From the NCBI GenBank assembly GCA_026225055.1, contig JAMFSA010000251.1:1-64000 (forward strand): DNA of 64,000 nt, written 5' to 3'. Source of the DNA: Mucilaginibacter xinganensis (GTDB taxonomy: Bacteria > Bacteroidota > Bacteroidia > Sphingobacteriales > Sphingobacteriaceae). The notes beneath the pieces were generated by a model. It saw only the letters and a list, made by a program, of their open reading frames with translations, ran no database searches and was not told the DNA's origin. The stretch's first letter is position 1. Every line of letters starts with the position of its first letter. Both the position numbers and the translations under genes were made by a program. Of the stretch, positions 35,272-44,009 are shown in pieces.

Positions 35272-36639
35272 TTAATTTGATGCAGTGAAAAACTCTTCAG
35301 GATGCACCTTGTCTTTTAGCTCCGGACTGATAAGCAAACCCGCGCAGTAGGGTTTGTTCTTAATATACCTGCGCACATAGGTTTGCAGGTCGGCACGGGT
35401 AATTTTCTTCAGGTTATCCAAATAGCCGGTATAATAATCAATAGATGAGGAAGCCCACCAGAACGACATTACTTCTGTAAAATCTGAGGTCACTTCTTTT
35501 TCCTTCAGCTGGTTTACTTCCAGTTTCCGTTTGGCTGTTTCAATTTGCTCATCGGTTACATAATCATCGTTATCCATCATCTCAATCTGCTTTTTCAGCT
35601 CTGCCAAACACGCCTTAACATGCATGGGGTTGGGCACACACATAATGTTGATCGGCCCTACATGGTTCATGGTTAAATAGCCAATATTACACTGTAAAGC
35701 CAGCCCTGATTGCACCAATGCCTTGTTCAGTTTTGATGAATTTTGATTTACGATGTAAGAGAACACATCCGCCGCGTACGTTGAATGCACATCGTTACGG
35801 GTATCAGGGCCCTCCCACTCCAGCATGAGTAATGGCACACGCGAAAGTTGTGATTCTACAATAAAATAATCTGTCTTTTGCAGCGGCTTAAACTCCGGTA
35901 TCGGCCATTTCTGGAACGGATCAAAACCCGATGATTTCCAGCTGCCGTATATGCGGCCAACTTCTTTCAATACATCCTCGTGCTTAACATTACCGGCAAC
36001 GGTTAACAGGCAATTATTGGGAAAATAGTATTTGTTTTTGATAGAATCCATCATAGCAGGCGTAGCTGAACGGATTACCTGGTGATCACCAATTGGGTTT
36101 TTACGACTGAACAGATCGCCCCACATATGGTGGTCCATAGCAGTTGAAAGTGCATAGCCTGGGTTTGATTCATTCCGTTGGAACTCCGCATCAACCACCT
36201 CATTTTCATGCGCCATTTCCTTTTTATCAAATTTAGGGTAACGGATGGCGGAGTTCATGAAGTCGAGGCCTTCCTTTAAGTTGTAATCGGGCAGGGTAAA
36301 ATAATAGTTCACATTCTCAAATGAGGTGGAGCCATTGGAACGGATGCCCAGCTCGCTCGTCCTTTGCAAAAAATCGTCGACTGTTTTATAATTCTTATTC
36401 GCTTTAAAGAACATGTGCTCATACAAATGGCTCAGTCCGTTAAATTCCGGAGCCTCGGTATAAGCGCCATTTTTACAGGTGATCATGATGGTGGCCAGCG
36501 GCACGCTGTTATCCTCAATAACCAGTACGGCCAACCCATTAGGCAGCGTACTGTAGAACATATTATCAGGAAGTTTGCTTTGCGCCTGCAATAACATAGG
36601 CAAAAACAGTAAAACAAGCAGGCAGCTCCTTTTTATCAT
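35272..36639 (-). CDS. M16 family zinc metallopeptidase, catalytic
   Basis: A 455-aa secreted protein (signal peptide MIKRSCLLVLLFLPMLLQAQ). The inverted zinc motif HLYEH (His71, Glu74, His75) lies in NGLSHLYEHMFFKANKNY, and the more distal glutamate is in NEVVDAEFQRNE. Two M16 domains follow. It is a periplasmic peptidase, probably acting as a heterodimer with the inactive homologue immediately downstream. The usual length for single M16B units (about 430-460) is kept. Confidence 0.92.
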   Translation of the reverse strand: MIKRSCLLVLLFLPMLLQAQSKLPDNMFYSTLPNGLAVLVIEDNSVPLATIMITCKNGAYTEAPEFNGLSHLYEHMFFKANKNYKTVDDFLQRTSELGIRSNGSTSFENVNYYFTLPDYNLKEGLDFMNSAIRYPKFDKKEMAHENEVVDAEFQRNESNPGYALSTAMDHHMWGDLFSRKNPIGDHQVIRSATPAMMDSIKNKYYFPNNCLLTVAGNVKHEDVLKEVGRIYGSWKSSGFDPFQKWPIPEFKPLQKTDYFIVESQLSRVPLLMLEWEGPDTRNDVHSTYAADVFSYIVNQNSSKLNKALVQSGLALQCNIGYLTMNHVGPINIMCVPNPMHVKACLAELKKQIEMMDNDDYVTDEQIETAKRKLEVNQLKEKEVTSDFTEVMSFWWASSSIDYYTGYLDNLKKITRADLQTYVRRYIKNKPYCAGLLISPELKDKVHPEEFFTASN

Positions 36640-36766
36640 AGGGTAAATATTTAATGCGATTAAATTAGCAAAATAAATTAACCCGCTATGTTATAATTTA
36701 TTGTTGAGAGAGGGACTTCATTTCTCCCGCTGGTCGGGACTTGTTATGATGTTGGGAAACAGATGA

Positions 36767-37663
36767 TCAAATACCACCTGCAAGCCCAGCTAATTGTTCC
36801 CAATTGCTGATACTCTCCTTGCTACCCAACATACCGGCAATCAAGCTATAAATATCAGCCTTGCTTTTACCATTTTCACGCAGATATTTTATAGAGGTTG
36901 AGCCAGCAGATTTTGATAGTTTTTTGCCGGGTGCTTCCATTATTAAAGGGTGATGATAAAACGCGATATCTCTAAAATCGCTCTCGCCTAATGCTGATGC
37001 CAACTGGTGCTGCGCCAATGTTGAAGGCCAGAGATCCTCACCCCTTACTACCATGTCAACACCATATAAAAGGTCATCCATTACTGATGTAAGCTGGTAA
37101 GCCGGTGAGCCATCCTTCCTTTTCACTATAAAATTATGCATTTCGGCAGGCAAGGCAGCGCTGATATTTTTTACTGAATGATCCTTAACTACGATATCCT
37201 CGCTATTGGTGATTAGCCGCCAGTTTGCATTTTCCGTTGATAAGGGTATTTGTTCATTATAACAATTACAAATCGATTCATTATATGAGCCATCTTCATT
37301 ACGTACCTGTTTTCGCGAGCAAGTACAGGCAAATACCAGTTGCTGATCGCGCAGTTGTTCTAATGCTTCCTGGTAGATAGGCATGCGATGTAGCTGCGAG
37401 TAGTTTTTTTTAAACTCATAATCATTTCGCGGGCCTTCATCCCATGGGATCTCTAAAAAATTGAGGGTGTCAAAAATATCCTGTACGTAATCCGGTGTAA
37501 CCCGGGCCTGGTCAATATCATCTATCCGCAGTAATATTTTTGCACCATGCTTTTTGGCGAGTGCGGCAGTAATTGAAAACGACAGTACATTGCCCAAATG
37601 CAGAAATCCGCTGGGGGTTGGCGCAATGCGGGTTTGGGTATAATGACTGGTTATATCGGGCAC
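36767..37663 (-). CDS. gluQ: Glutamyl-Q tRNA(Asp) synthetase-like / truncated GluRS
   Basis: A 298-aa protein with only the catalytic half of glutamyl-tRNA synthetase. The HIGH-like motif is in RIAPTPSGFLHLGN (about 12-25), then LRIDDIDQARV, a zinc-like cysteine set (CTCSRKQV and ICNCY), VVRGEDLWPSTLAQHQL, and the KMSKS-like motif GKKLSKSAGS. It lacks the anticodon-binding C-terminal domain, as GluQ (YadB) does. GluQ attaches glutamate to queuosine in tRNA-Asp. A sequence search is needed to separate GluQ from other short GluRS paralogues. Confidence 0.85.
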   Translation of the reverse strand: MPDITSHYTQTRIAPTPSGFLHLGNVLSFSITAALAKKHGAKILLRIDDIDQARVTPDYVQDIFDTLNFLEIPWDEGPRNDYEFKKNYSQLHRMPIYQEALEQLRDQQLVFACTCSRKQVRNEDGSYNESICNCYNEQIPLSTENANWRLITNSEDIVVKDHSVKNISAALPAEMHNFIVKRKDGSPAYQLTSVMDDLLYGVDMVVRGEDLWPSTLAQHQLASALGESDFRDIAFYHHPLIMEAPGKKLSKSAGSTSIKYLRENGKSKADIYSLIAGMLGSKESISNWEQLAGLAGGI

Positions 37664-37713
37664 TTTATTTATTACAACAGCACTAAATTACGTAAAAGAA
37701 AGGCCAACAAAAA

Positions 37714-37741
37714 AGCCTCCGGATGTTTCATCCAAAGGCTT
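37714..37741 (-). terminator. Intrinsic terminator on the minus strand
   Basis: On the minus strand AGCCTTTGGATG, loop AAA, CATCCGGAGGCT, then TTTTTT. The stem is 12 bp with one internal mismatch pair and is followed by a T-run, a textbook rho-independent terminator. It follows the small ORF at 37773-37922 and precedes the gluQ start, so it closes a short minus-strand transcript. Confidence 0.8.
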
Positions 37742-37772
37742 GTATCAAATATCACTCAAATGGCTTTAGCAA

Positions 37773-37922
37773 TTACCTTGCAAAGTGACCTACCGCCACA
37801 TATAAAGTTAGCATTGGAACAGCCAGTATAACCCAAACTTTTACTATTTGCATATTGTTGGCATTACCCATTATAAATACGTTATATAGGTTTCCTTTTA
37901 TGTTGTTTAATATCGCTTTCAT
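37773..37922 (-). CDS. 49-aa putative small membrane protein
   Basis: The minus-strand frame begins MKAILNNIKGNLYNVFIMGN and has a hydrophobic helix WVILAVPMLTLYVAV near the C-terminus before HFAR and stop. It is supported by the intrinsic terminator about 30 bases after its stop, which means a short transcript ends there, and by its position in an otherwise empty stretch. No promoter of the standard type is clear. It may be a true small membrane protein; a non-coding RNA from the same transcript is the alternative. Confidence 0.45.
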   Translation of the reverse strand: MKAILNNIKGNLYNVFIMGNANNMQIVKVWVILAVPMLTLYVAVGHFAR

Positions 37923-37990
37923 GGTCGTATATATTATTGTAAGTATTTATAATATTATGACCGAAAGCAATATCAATGGTTTAATAGGTA

Positions 37991-38802
37991 TTATGAAAAT
38001 TGTAAACAGCTCTCCCGGTAGCGCTTTATTGAGTTTTCAAATATCTCCCCAGCGTTTCCCCGCAGGTTCTGCCAATCGAACGCGCCGTAAATGGTATCAA
38101 ATTCCTGTTCCGAAACTTTATCTATCGTTTCCTTCAATTCATTAGCCGGTAAGGGATTTGATTAGGGTAGCTATACATCATAGCGATATGTCTTTTGCTC
38201 CGCCCAATATACAAGCTATCGCCGACAAGCAATGTGCCCTTTTCCGACAAGCCGTCTACCTTTAAAATGCTACTTCCCGGGAAATGGCCACCAGTATGAA
38301 CTATCTTTATACCATCCCACAAAGGCTTTTCCTCGCCCTGCCAAAATTCGGTATGGTTGCCCTTGTTAAATACCCATTGCTCATCCATATGATGGATATA
38401 AATAGGGCAATCAAACACCTCGGCCCAACGGTTCATGGTACTGTAATAATGCGGGTGAGAAAACGCGATAGCTTTTAGCCCTCCTTTTGATCTGATAAAG
38501 TCAATTACTGCTTCGTCAAGCAAAGGAATACAATCCCATAAAACGTTGCCCTGTTCACTCAGCATAAGCAAAGCCCTTTGGCCCAAGGCAAATGCCGGCT
38601 CTATTTTCAGCGCATATAAAATCGGCGTTAGCGCTGTTATCACAATTTTATGGCCAGTGCTTAGCTCATCATAGTTAGTCCACTGCTGACCATCTTCAGG
38701 TAAATACTGGCGGTCGTCATCACAAATAGGGCAAGCATTGGGTGAGTCATCAGCCTGCGGATATTCCGTGCCACAGGTTTTGCATAAGTTATTTAAGGTC
38801 AT
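37991..38802 (-). pseudogene. MBL-fold metallo-hydrolase with apparent frameshift
   Basis: The uninterrupted frame ends at 38134 after 222 aa, but the protein clearly continues in another frame: LPANELKETIDKVSEQEFDT then IYGAFDWQNLRGNAGEIF and IKRYRESCLQFS, stopping at 37991. Adding one base in the GGG run at 38153-38155 (CCC on the minus strand) joins both parts into about 270 aa. The N-terminus is a zinc-ribbon-like segment (CKTCGTEYP, CPICDDD). The hydrolase part has FSHPHYYST, IYIHHMDEQW, HTGGHFPGS and LLVGDSLY. Either the assembly has a one-base error or the gene is broken or uses frameshifting. The reaction is unknown. Confidence 0.8.
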
Positions 38803-38819
38803 GATACTCTGTTCGACAA

Positions 38820-39839
38820 TTAGGACTGGCAGCAGGCCTCAGTCATCTTTTCTTTTTTTGCGAATGGATTTAAACTTTTAATGGAACCCCAGATATTCGC
38901 TATCCGGCCTCTAAATGCCGGACCATATTTCGATAAGTTAACCAGCAACACGCTAACCAATATTACCACCAGGCCGAAGATCTGTAGCAAACTAATATGC
39001 TCATTATTAAAACCCATACCCAGTAATACCGCAATCACCGGGTTTACATAAGCGTGTGTGCTTACCTGTGTAGCAGGCTTTACACCCAACAGCCATACAT
39101 AAGCGCTGAAGGCAGCTATCGACCCAAACAAAATAAGATAGCCCAACGCGAACCAGGCATGTGCTGGTACCTGGCTAAAGTGGAATGTACTAAACTCGTT
39201 ATGCACAGCACTTGCAGGGATAAATGCTAAACCTGCAATAATCATTTGCCATGCAGTATTTAAACGTGCTGGCGCATTAACGGCATTCCTTTTTGAATAT
39301 AGCGACCCTGCCGACCAGGCGATAGGGCTCAAAATTAATAATAACAAACCTGTTAACTGCGCATGACCTAATGAGCCACTCAATGATCTCTCAATAGCTT
39401 CGCCGAAAAGTAAAAGCACGCCTGAAAAGCCGAGGATGATGCCTGCAATGGTCGACCTATTCTTTAGATTGATGCTCCAGTTTGCCTTATCCAGTATTAC
39501 AAACCATACCGGACCGGCCGAAACCATTATGGCAACCATGGCGCTGGGTAGGGTACGTTCAACCCAGATAACTACGCCGGTGGCAATAAACAGCATTAGT
39601 AAACCACAAACCGCTGATGTTTTTATATCCTTCCATACCCAAAGTTTATCGCCTTTTATGCGGCACCATATCAGCATTAAAATACCGGCAGTAAGGTAAC
39701 GGAAAGCGCCCATAAGCATTGGCGGGAAGCCATGAATAGCCATTTGTATAAAGAAGTAAGTAGAACCCCATACCACATAAACAATGGCAAAGGCTATGAT
39801 CACAAAAAGTGCTGATGTTTTATTTGAAGACTGTATCAT
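38820..39839 (-). CDS. EamA/RhaT family drug/metabolite exporter
   Basis: A 339-aa membrane protein with ten predicted helices in two EamA repeats. The first repeat begins FAIVYVVWGSTYFFIQMAIH and contains GAFRYLTAGILMLIWC; the second includes SPIAWSAGSLYSKRNA and TQVSTHAYVNPVIAVLLGM. Members export small metabolites, often amino acids. It is followed on the same strand by the MBL gene and preceded by a DoxX gene. The divergent MocR-type regulator is probably its controller, a pairing common for EamA exporters. Confidence 0.92.
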   Translation of the reverse strand: MIQSSNKTSALFVIIAFAIVYVVWGSTYFFIQMAIHGFPPMLMGAFRYLTAGILMLIWCRIKGDKLWVWKDIKTSAVCGLLMLFIATGVVIWVERTLPSAMVAIMVSAGPVWFVILDKANWSINLKNRSTIAGIILGFSGVLLLFGEAIERSLSGSLGHAQLTGLLLLILSPIAWSAGSLYSKRNAVNAPARLNTAWQMIIAGLAFIPASAVHNEFSTFHFSQVPAHAWFALGYLILFGSIAAFSAYVWLLGVKPATQVSTHAYVNPVIAVLLGMGFNNEHISLLQIFGLVVILVSVLLVNLSKYGPAFRGRIANIWGSIKSLNPFAKKEKMTEACCQS

Positions 39840-39858
39840 GACAATGTTTATTTAGGAG

Positions 39859-40356
39859 TTATTTGTAATTTACTATTGCGTTTTGCTGATAATCGGCTAA
39901 CTGATTATTTAATATTTTCAGTGATCGCCAGGCATCAATACTCCATTTGTAGTTTGGCAGGCCAGCCAGTAAAAAGCTGGCAGCGCTCAGCGTAAAAACT
40001 GAATAGCCTAATGGCGATTCGATGCCAAATGAAATAGCCATTGCTATGGCAAAGCAAAAGCTTAATATTCCGCTGCCTATAGCTGCAACACGTATAAACA
40101 GGCCGATGATTAAAAGGATGCCAAAAGTTGCCTCGCCTATGGTTGCTAATACTGAAAGAAAAGGAATAATGCTAACAGGCAAAAACGCCATCACCTGTTT
40201 TGAGTAGTCCAGGAAATGCTGCCAATCGCCCCAGCCTACGTGCGGTTGTCCGTGGGCACCTAACAGTCCAAGTCTATCGGCAACTTCCCACAAATAGGCG
40301 ATGCCTATGGCTAACCTCAGGTATACTGATTGATATTTGTATTGCTGACTGATCAT
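39859..40356 (-). CDS. DoxX-family membrane protein
   Basis: The start at 40356 (MISQQYKYQSVYLRLAIGIA) is chosen because AAGGAGA, a strong Shine-Dalgarno sequence, precedes it at 40364-40370; the open frame would allow 40404. The 165-aa protein has four hydrophobic segments with DoxX-like features: RLAIGIAYLWEVADRLGLLG, VLATIGEATFGILLIIGLFI and the SFGIESPLGYSVF loop. DoxX proteins are small inner-membrane proteins of mixed role. It is 19 bases upstream of the EamA gene, so they form one operon. Confidence 0.85.
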   Translation of the reverse strand: MISQQYKYQSVYLRLAIGIAYLWEVADRLGLLGAHGQPHVGWGDWQHFLDYSKQVMAFLPVSIIPFLSVLATIGEATFGILLIIGLFIRVAAIGSGILSFCFAIAMAISFGIESPLGYSVFTLSAASFLLAGLPNYKWSIDAWRSLKILNNQLADYQQNAIVNYK

Positions 40357-40379
40357 ACTATCTTCTCCTTTTGTTAGTA

Positions 40380-40440
40380 TAAAGTTACGCAGCTGCTGGC
40401 CCATACAGCTGGTCCAGAAACAACAAAGCGAATGGTCCAG
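40380..40440 (-). promoter_or_regulatory. Promoter/operator region of the DoxX-EamA operon with two TGGTCCAG repeats
   Basis: TGGTCCAG occurs at 40410-40417 and 40433-40440, 23 bp apart in direct orientation. On the minus strand a -7-like TAACTTTA lies at 40380-40387 and no TTG is at -33, which is what an activated promoter would look like. MocR-type regulators typically bind direct repeats. The divergent MocR gene starts about 100 bases away, so these are candidate sites for it. Confidence 0.45.
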
Positions 40441-40541
40441 TATGCAGAAAATAAATATTATACATACTTTAGTATTTCAATTTACAATCCGCTGACTTTA
40501 AGCTCAATTACTGCCAGCATTTTGAATTATTTTGTTTCGAT

Positions 40542-42026
40542 ATGTCTCTACCAGAAAGTTTACTAACCGTTGATAAAACACTTGCCGTACCTGTTTACCT
40601 GCAGGTGTCAAACGGCATCATCAACCATATTCGCCAGGGGATATTGAAACCGGGTGCGCCACTACCGGCCAGCCGGGTACTTGCGAAAAATTTGCAGGTA
40701 CACCGGCAAACCATAGTATCGGCCTATGATGAATTGTATGCGCAAAGCTGGATAGATATTTATCCCCGCAAGGGAATATTTGTAGCTAAAAACCTGCCCG
40801 ATGTTGTGCCCAGGCGACTGCTTGCCTCCATCCAGAGCCACGCGCTGGCTACAGAAACCTCTTTCCCTGTTCCGGATAAGATACGTGTTGCCAGTTTGTT
40901 TACTAAGTCTGCTGATGGCAACCTCATTTTTAATGATGGTTTCCCGGATACACGTATTGCCCCGGTTGAGTTAATGGTGAGGGAGTACCGCAGGTTTGCT
41001 ACTTATCGCTTTACCCCTACTTACCTTACCTATGGTTTCGAGCAAGGATCATTAAATTTCAGAACCGAGCTGGCAAAGTTCTTATCAGCTACAAGGGGGT
41101 TGAATGTTACTGCTGATGATATACTGATCACGAAGGGCGTACAGATGGCACTGTACCTTACGGCGCAGGTGCTGCTATCAAAAAATGATGTGGTAATAGT
41201 AGGTGATCCCGGTTACAACGGCGCCAATGAAATATTTGAGCACGCTGGCGCGAAGCTTGCATTAGTCCCCGTTGATGAACATGGTTTGGACATGGACGCG
41301 GTTGAGGCCATATGTAAAACTAAAAAAGTAAAGATGCTGTATGTGATACCACATCACCATACGCCTACAACCGTTACATTGAGTTCAGAAAGGCGCATCA
41401 GGCTTTTGGAACTTGCTAAAAAATATAAGTTCGCCATTATTGAAGATGATTATGACTTTGATTTTCAGTACTCGGGTAGCCCCATATTACCCTTAGCCAG
41501 TATAGATACTTGCGGCAATGTGATATACGTGGGTTCTTTCTGTAAAACCATCGCGCCGGGAATCCGTATTGGTTTTATGATAGCGCCGCCGAACTTCCTG
41601 ATACAGGCAATAAAGCTGCGCAAACTGATAGACCGGCAGGGGGAGCACTTATTGGAGGAAGCCATGGCTAATTTGCTCAAGAATGGCGATATCAGCCGCC
41701 ATTTGAAAAAAGCCAACAAACTATATCATGAACGGCGAGACACGCTATGCAGGCTTTTAAACGAGCACTTGAGTGATAGTGTTACATTCAAAATACCTGA
41801 TGGTGGTTTTGCTATCTGGATGAACTACAAACAAGGTATCGACCCGGTAAAAGTGGCTCAAAAAGCTTCGGAGCTGGGGCTGAGCATTAGCGCCGGGCAG
41901 GATTATTATCACGACAGGAGCAATAAATGTAACTCTGTACGCATTGGTTTTGCATCATTAAATGAACAGGAACTGGAAGATGCCGTGGCTATTTTTAGCA
42001 AGGCAATTAAAAAAGCAAGCGAATAA
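40542..42026 (+). CDS. MocR-type GntR/aminotransferase fusion regulator
   Basis: A 494-aa protein. The N-terminal winged helix of the GntR family (about 13-80: YLQVSNGIINHIRQGILKPG, LPASRVLAKNLQVHRQTIVS) is fused to a fold-type I aminotransferase domain. The PLP lysine is K335 in GSFCKTIAPGIRIGF; the partner aspartate is in AIIEDDYDFDFQYSG; the substrate arginine is in SVRIGFASL. MocR proteins use PLP or its amino-acid adducts as effectors and control neighbours. The divergent EamA/DoxX operon and the repeats between them make that operon the likely target. Confidence 0.93.
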   Translation: MSLPESLLTVDKTLAVPVYLQVSNGIINHIRQGILKPGAPLPASRVLAKNLQVHRQTIVSAYDELYAQSWIDIYPRKGIFVAKNLPDVVPRRLLASIQSHALATETSFPVPDKIRVASLFTKSADGNLIFNDGFPDTRIAPVELMVREYRRFATYRFTPTYLTYGFEQGSLNFRTELAKFLSATRGLNVTADDILITKGVQMALYLTAQVLLSKNDVVIVGDPGYNGANEIFEHAGAKLALVPVDEHGLDMDAVEAICKTKKVKMLYVIPHHHTPTTVTLSSERRIRLLELAKKYKFAIIEDDYDFDFQYSGSPILPLASIDTCGNVIYVGSFCKTIAPGIRIGFMIAPPNFLIQAIKLRKLIDRQGEHLLEEAMANLLKNGDISRHLKKANKLYHERRDTLCRLLNEHLSDSVTFKIPDGGFAIWMNYKQGIDPVKVAQKASELGLSISAGQDYYHDRSNKCNSVRIGFASLNEQELEDAVAIFSKAIKKASE

Positions 42027-42037
42027 TGATAAATAAG

Positions 42038-42907
42038 TTATTGCACAGCTTTACGATAGAGTAAAGCTATCACCAAAAAATAAACCAGCAGGCAAGGTAA
42101 AGCTGCTTCCATGTCAAAGTTGCCTCCTGTAAGTAATAGGTTATGCGAATTTAATTTAAATGCCAGAATAGCATTGTTTGCGCCGGCCTGCGCGGTGGCA
42201 AGGGTGGTTATTTTGCCGATGAAAAAAATATCCCAAACCACATGCACTATGGCTGCATACCATATGGCTTTTGTACTCATATAGATAACAGAGAACATCA
42301 TACCGGCTATAATACCTCCTGTTACTACAATTGCTATATCGCCGGCAGTAATTACGGGCAGCATGGCAATATGCACCAAGCCGAATAGTAGCGATGTGAT
42401 AAGCATAGCCTTCAATTTTGAACACCTGCTGCTGATGATCATAAACAAATGGCCCCTGAATAATATCTCCTCGGTTATACCGGCCGCGATGGAAATGGAG
42501 GACCACTTTATAAACAACCCCAGCTTATCTGCGGTTCTCAATAAAACAGTATGCTGATAGGGAGCAATAAAATGAAACCCATAATAAAACAGCCAGATGC
42601 TTAACGGCAATATAAAACTGATGGCTATCCATTTCAGGGCATTGACTGTAGTTATTCGCCCATACATTACAGATGGATCATAGACTTTGATAATCCTCCG
42701 TGCGAAATAGTGCAGGGAGAACACTGTTAAGGGCATCCGCAATAAAACTTCACGCACTGCAATTTTAAGCGAGCCCGGGCCAATCCAAAAGGTCAGCAAT
42801 TCGCAAAAAACGGCTATCAGTATAAAAATACCTATACATGCTATGGTATATAGTATTACTTTCCCTGCTGATAAGGTGTTGTCAGTTTGTTTTGTTATGG
42901 CATTCAT
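42038..42907 (-). CDS. CPBP-family intramembrane metalloprotease (CAAX-like)
   Basis: A 289-aa membrane protein with about seven helices. The active-site motif EEILFR (E146, E147, R151) lies in AAGITEEILFRGHLFMI. The second motif, a histidine in LLFGLVHIAMLP, and the third, AAIVHVVWDIFF, follow as in ABI/CPBP proteases. The function of most bacterial members is unknown; some protect against bacteriocins. It is convergent with the MocR gene. Confidence 0.9.
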   Translation of the reverse strand: MNAITKQTDNTLSAGKVILYTIACIGIFILIAVFCELLTFWIGPGSLKIAVREVLLRMPLTVFSLHYFARRIIKVYDPSVMYGRITTVNALKWIAISFILPLSIWLFYYGFHFIAPYQHTVLLRTADKLGLFIKWSSISIAAGITEEILFRGHLFMIISSRCSKLKAMLITSLLFGLVHIAMLPVITAGDIAIVVTGGIIAGMMFSVIYMSTKAIWYAAIVHVVWDIFFIGKITTLATAQAGANNAILAFKLNSHNLLLTGGNFDMEAALPCLLVYFLVIALLYRKAVQ

Positions 42908-42963
42908 AATGGCTTAGTTTAACATCAACACATAACATAACTATGTATTAATATTAAAAAATG

Positions 42964-43542
42964 CTATTTCCCTTTTAGTAAGCGAAACAGCAGTGTGTTT
43001 AAAAAATAGAATATACTCATCAAAGCAATTACTGTAATTATGAACCAGTTACCCAGTACTTCGGTAGCGCCTGATGGCAAGTCGCTGGTGTAACCAAAAA
43101 CAAAGTAGTGGCCATCCTTTAAAAAGAATCCTGTATGCTCCGGCGCAATAAGTTTAATAATGGCCAATGATCCGAAAGCTAATACCAACAGGTAAATCAG
43201 TCCCCAAATAAAATAGCCTACGCCATTAAAAATATTAAGATATATGGCCTCCACCACATGTTTGGGGTTAAATGATCGGACGGCCTGCTGCACTTTTTTA
43301 TGGGCAACGGTTGGCTGTAATACAACTTCGGGCGCGCCTAATTTATCAATGGTATCCATTAATATATCAACCTCGTTTTCAGGTGCAGCGTTGTGGGTAG
43401 CTTCGTAAATATGGCTGTTAAACTCCATTAAGAGTTCACGTTGATCATCTGCCGATAATATACTTACACAACGGTTAACACGGGAGATGTAATCATCGTA
43501 GATACGCTGGGCGGTTGGGTTATTAAATATTATTCTCTTCAT
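42964..43542 (-). CDS. Membrane protein of the PadR-linked family (DUF1700-like)
   Basis: A 192-aa protein. The first 85 residues are soluble and helical (ADDQRELLMEFNSHIYEA resembles the DUF1700 start), followed by two transmembrane helices (about 107-130 and 160-185). Its start codon overlaps the stop of the PadR gene by 4 bases. The PadR plus small membrane protein arrangement is common and suggests envelope or antimicrobial stress response; the protein itself may be an anti-regulator or sensor. Confidence 0.7.
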   Translation of the reverse strand: MKRIIFNNPTAQRIYDDYISRVNRCVSILSADDQRELLMEFNSHIYEATHNAAPENEVDILMDTIDKLGAPEVVLQPTVAHKKVQQAVRSFNPKHVVEAIYLNIFNGVGYFIWGLIYLLVLAFGSLAIIKLIAPEHTGFFLKDGHYFVFGYTSDLPSGATEVLGNWFIITVIALMSIFYFLNTLLFRLLKGK

Positions 43543-43874
43543 TTTTGTATTTTTTGAATGGCGGTTCCTAATGCCGACCAGATCTTCTTCATTTCAGTTA
43601 AAGTTTCTCTCCCCTCTTTACTCAGTGTATAATATTTTCGTGGTATGCCTGATTCTTGTTCTATCCATTTGGAATCAACAATACCCTCCGTTTTCAACCT
43701 GTTTAATAAAGGGTATAGTGTTCCTTCCGCTACTTCAAGCGTGGTATGAATCTTTATTTCCTGCACCAGTTCATAACCATAATATTCCTTTTCATCCAAT
43801 ATAATGAGGATGATATAGGATAGCGTCCCCTTCTTTACCTGGGAAAACCAGTTCTGCACAAATTCATTGTTCAT
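43539..43874 (-). CDS. PadR-family transcriptional regulator
   Basis: The start at 43874 (MNNEFVQNWFSQVKKGTLSY) fits the family; the open frame starts at 43892 but those codons overlap the -7 box. The 111-aa winged-helix protein has the PadR signature YGYELVQEIKIHTTLEVAEG followed by TLYPLLNRLKTEGIVDSKW and GIPRKYYTLSKEGRETLTEM. It is short, the PadR-s2 type. It is translationally coupled to the membrane protein downstream and likely autoregulates through the direct repeat in its promoter. Confidence 0.92.
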   Translation of the reverse strand: MNNEFVQNWFSQVKKGTLSYIILIILDEKEYYGYELVQEIKIHTTLEVAEGTLYPLLNRLKTEGIVDSKWIEQESGIPRKYYTLSKEGRETLTEMKKIWSALGTAIQKIQK

Positions 43875-43878
43875 ACAA

Positions 43879-43922
43879 CAAATGTAATACATAGCAATAC
43901 AATGTACAATAGCAATGCAATG
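43879..43922 (-). promoter_or_regulatory. padR promoter with an 18-bp-period direct repeat; near-leaderless start
   Basis: On the minus strand TTG (complement of 43907-43909), 20 bases, then TACATTTG (complement of 43879-43886) match the -33/-7 consensus. The start codon begins 4 bases after the -7 box, so the transcript is leaderless or nearly so. Two direct repeats, CATAGCAATACAATG (43890-43904) and AATAGCAATGCAATG (43908-43922), cover the spacer and -33 region, good candidates for PadR binding. Confidence 0.55.
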
Positions 43923-43954
43923 TTTCTTTTATTTTTCAATGGAGGACATAAAAA

Positions 43955-43982
43955 AAGCCTGCAATAGATCTATTGCAGGCTT
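43955..43982. terminator. Terminator of rlmF
   Basis: A perfect 28-base palindrome, AAGCCTGCAATAGA then TCTATTGCAGGCTT, followed on the minus strand by more T residues. It lies 27 bases after the rlmF stop and works as a rho-independent terminator. Confidence 0.8.
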
Positions 43983-44009
43983 AAAACCTTTGGTATTAAA
44001 TCAATCGTT

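Noticed and set aside
37855..38145. Plus-strand 96-aa frame
   Set aside because: It runs opposite the small minus-strand ORF and the displaced end of the MBL gene, which have better support; it shows no domain.
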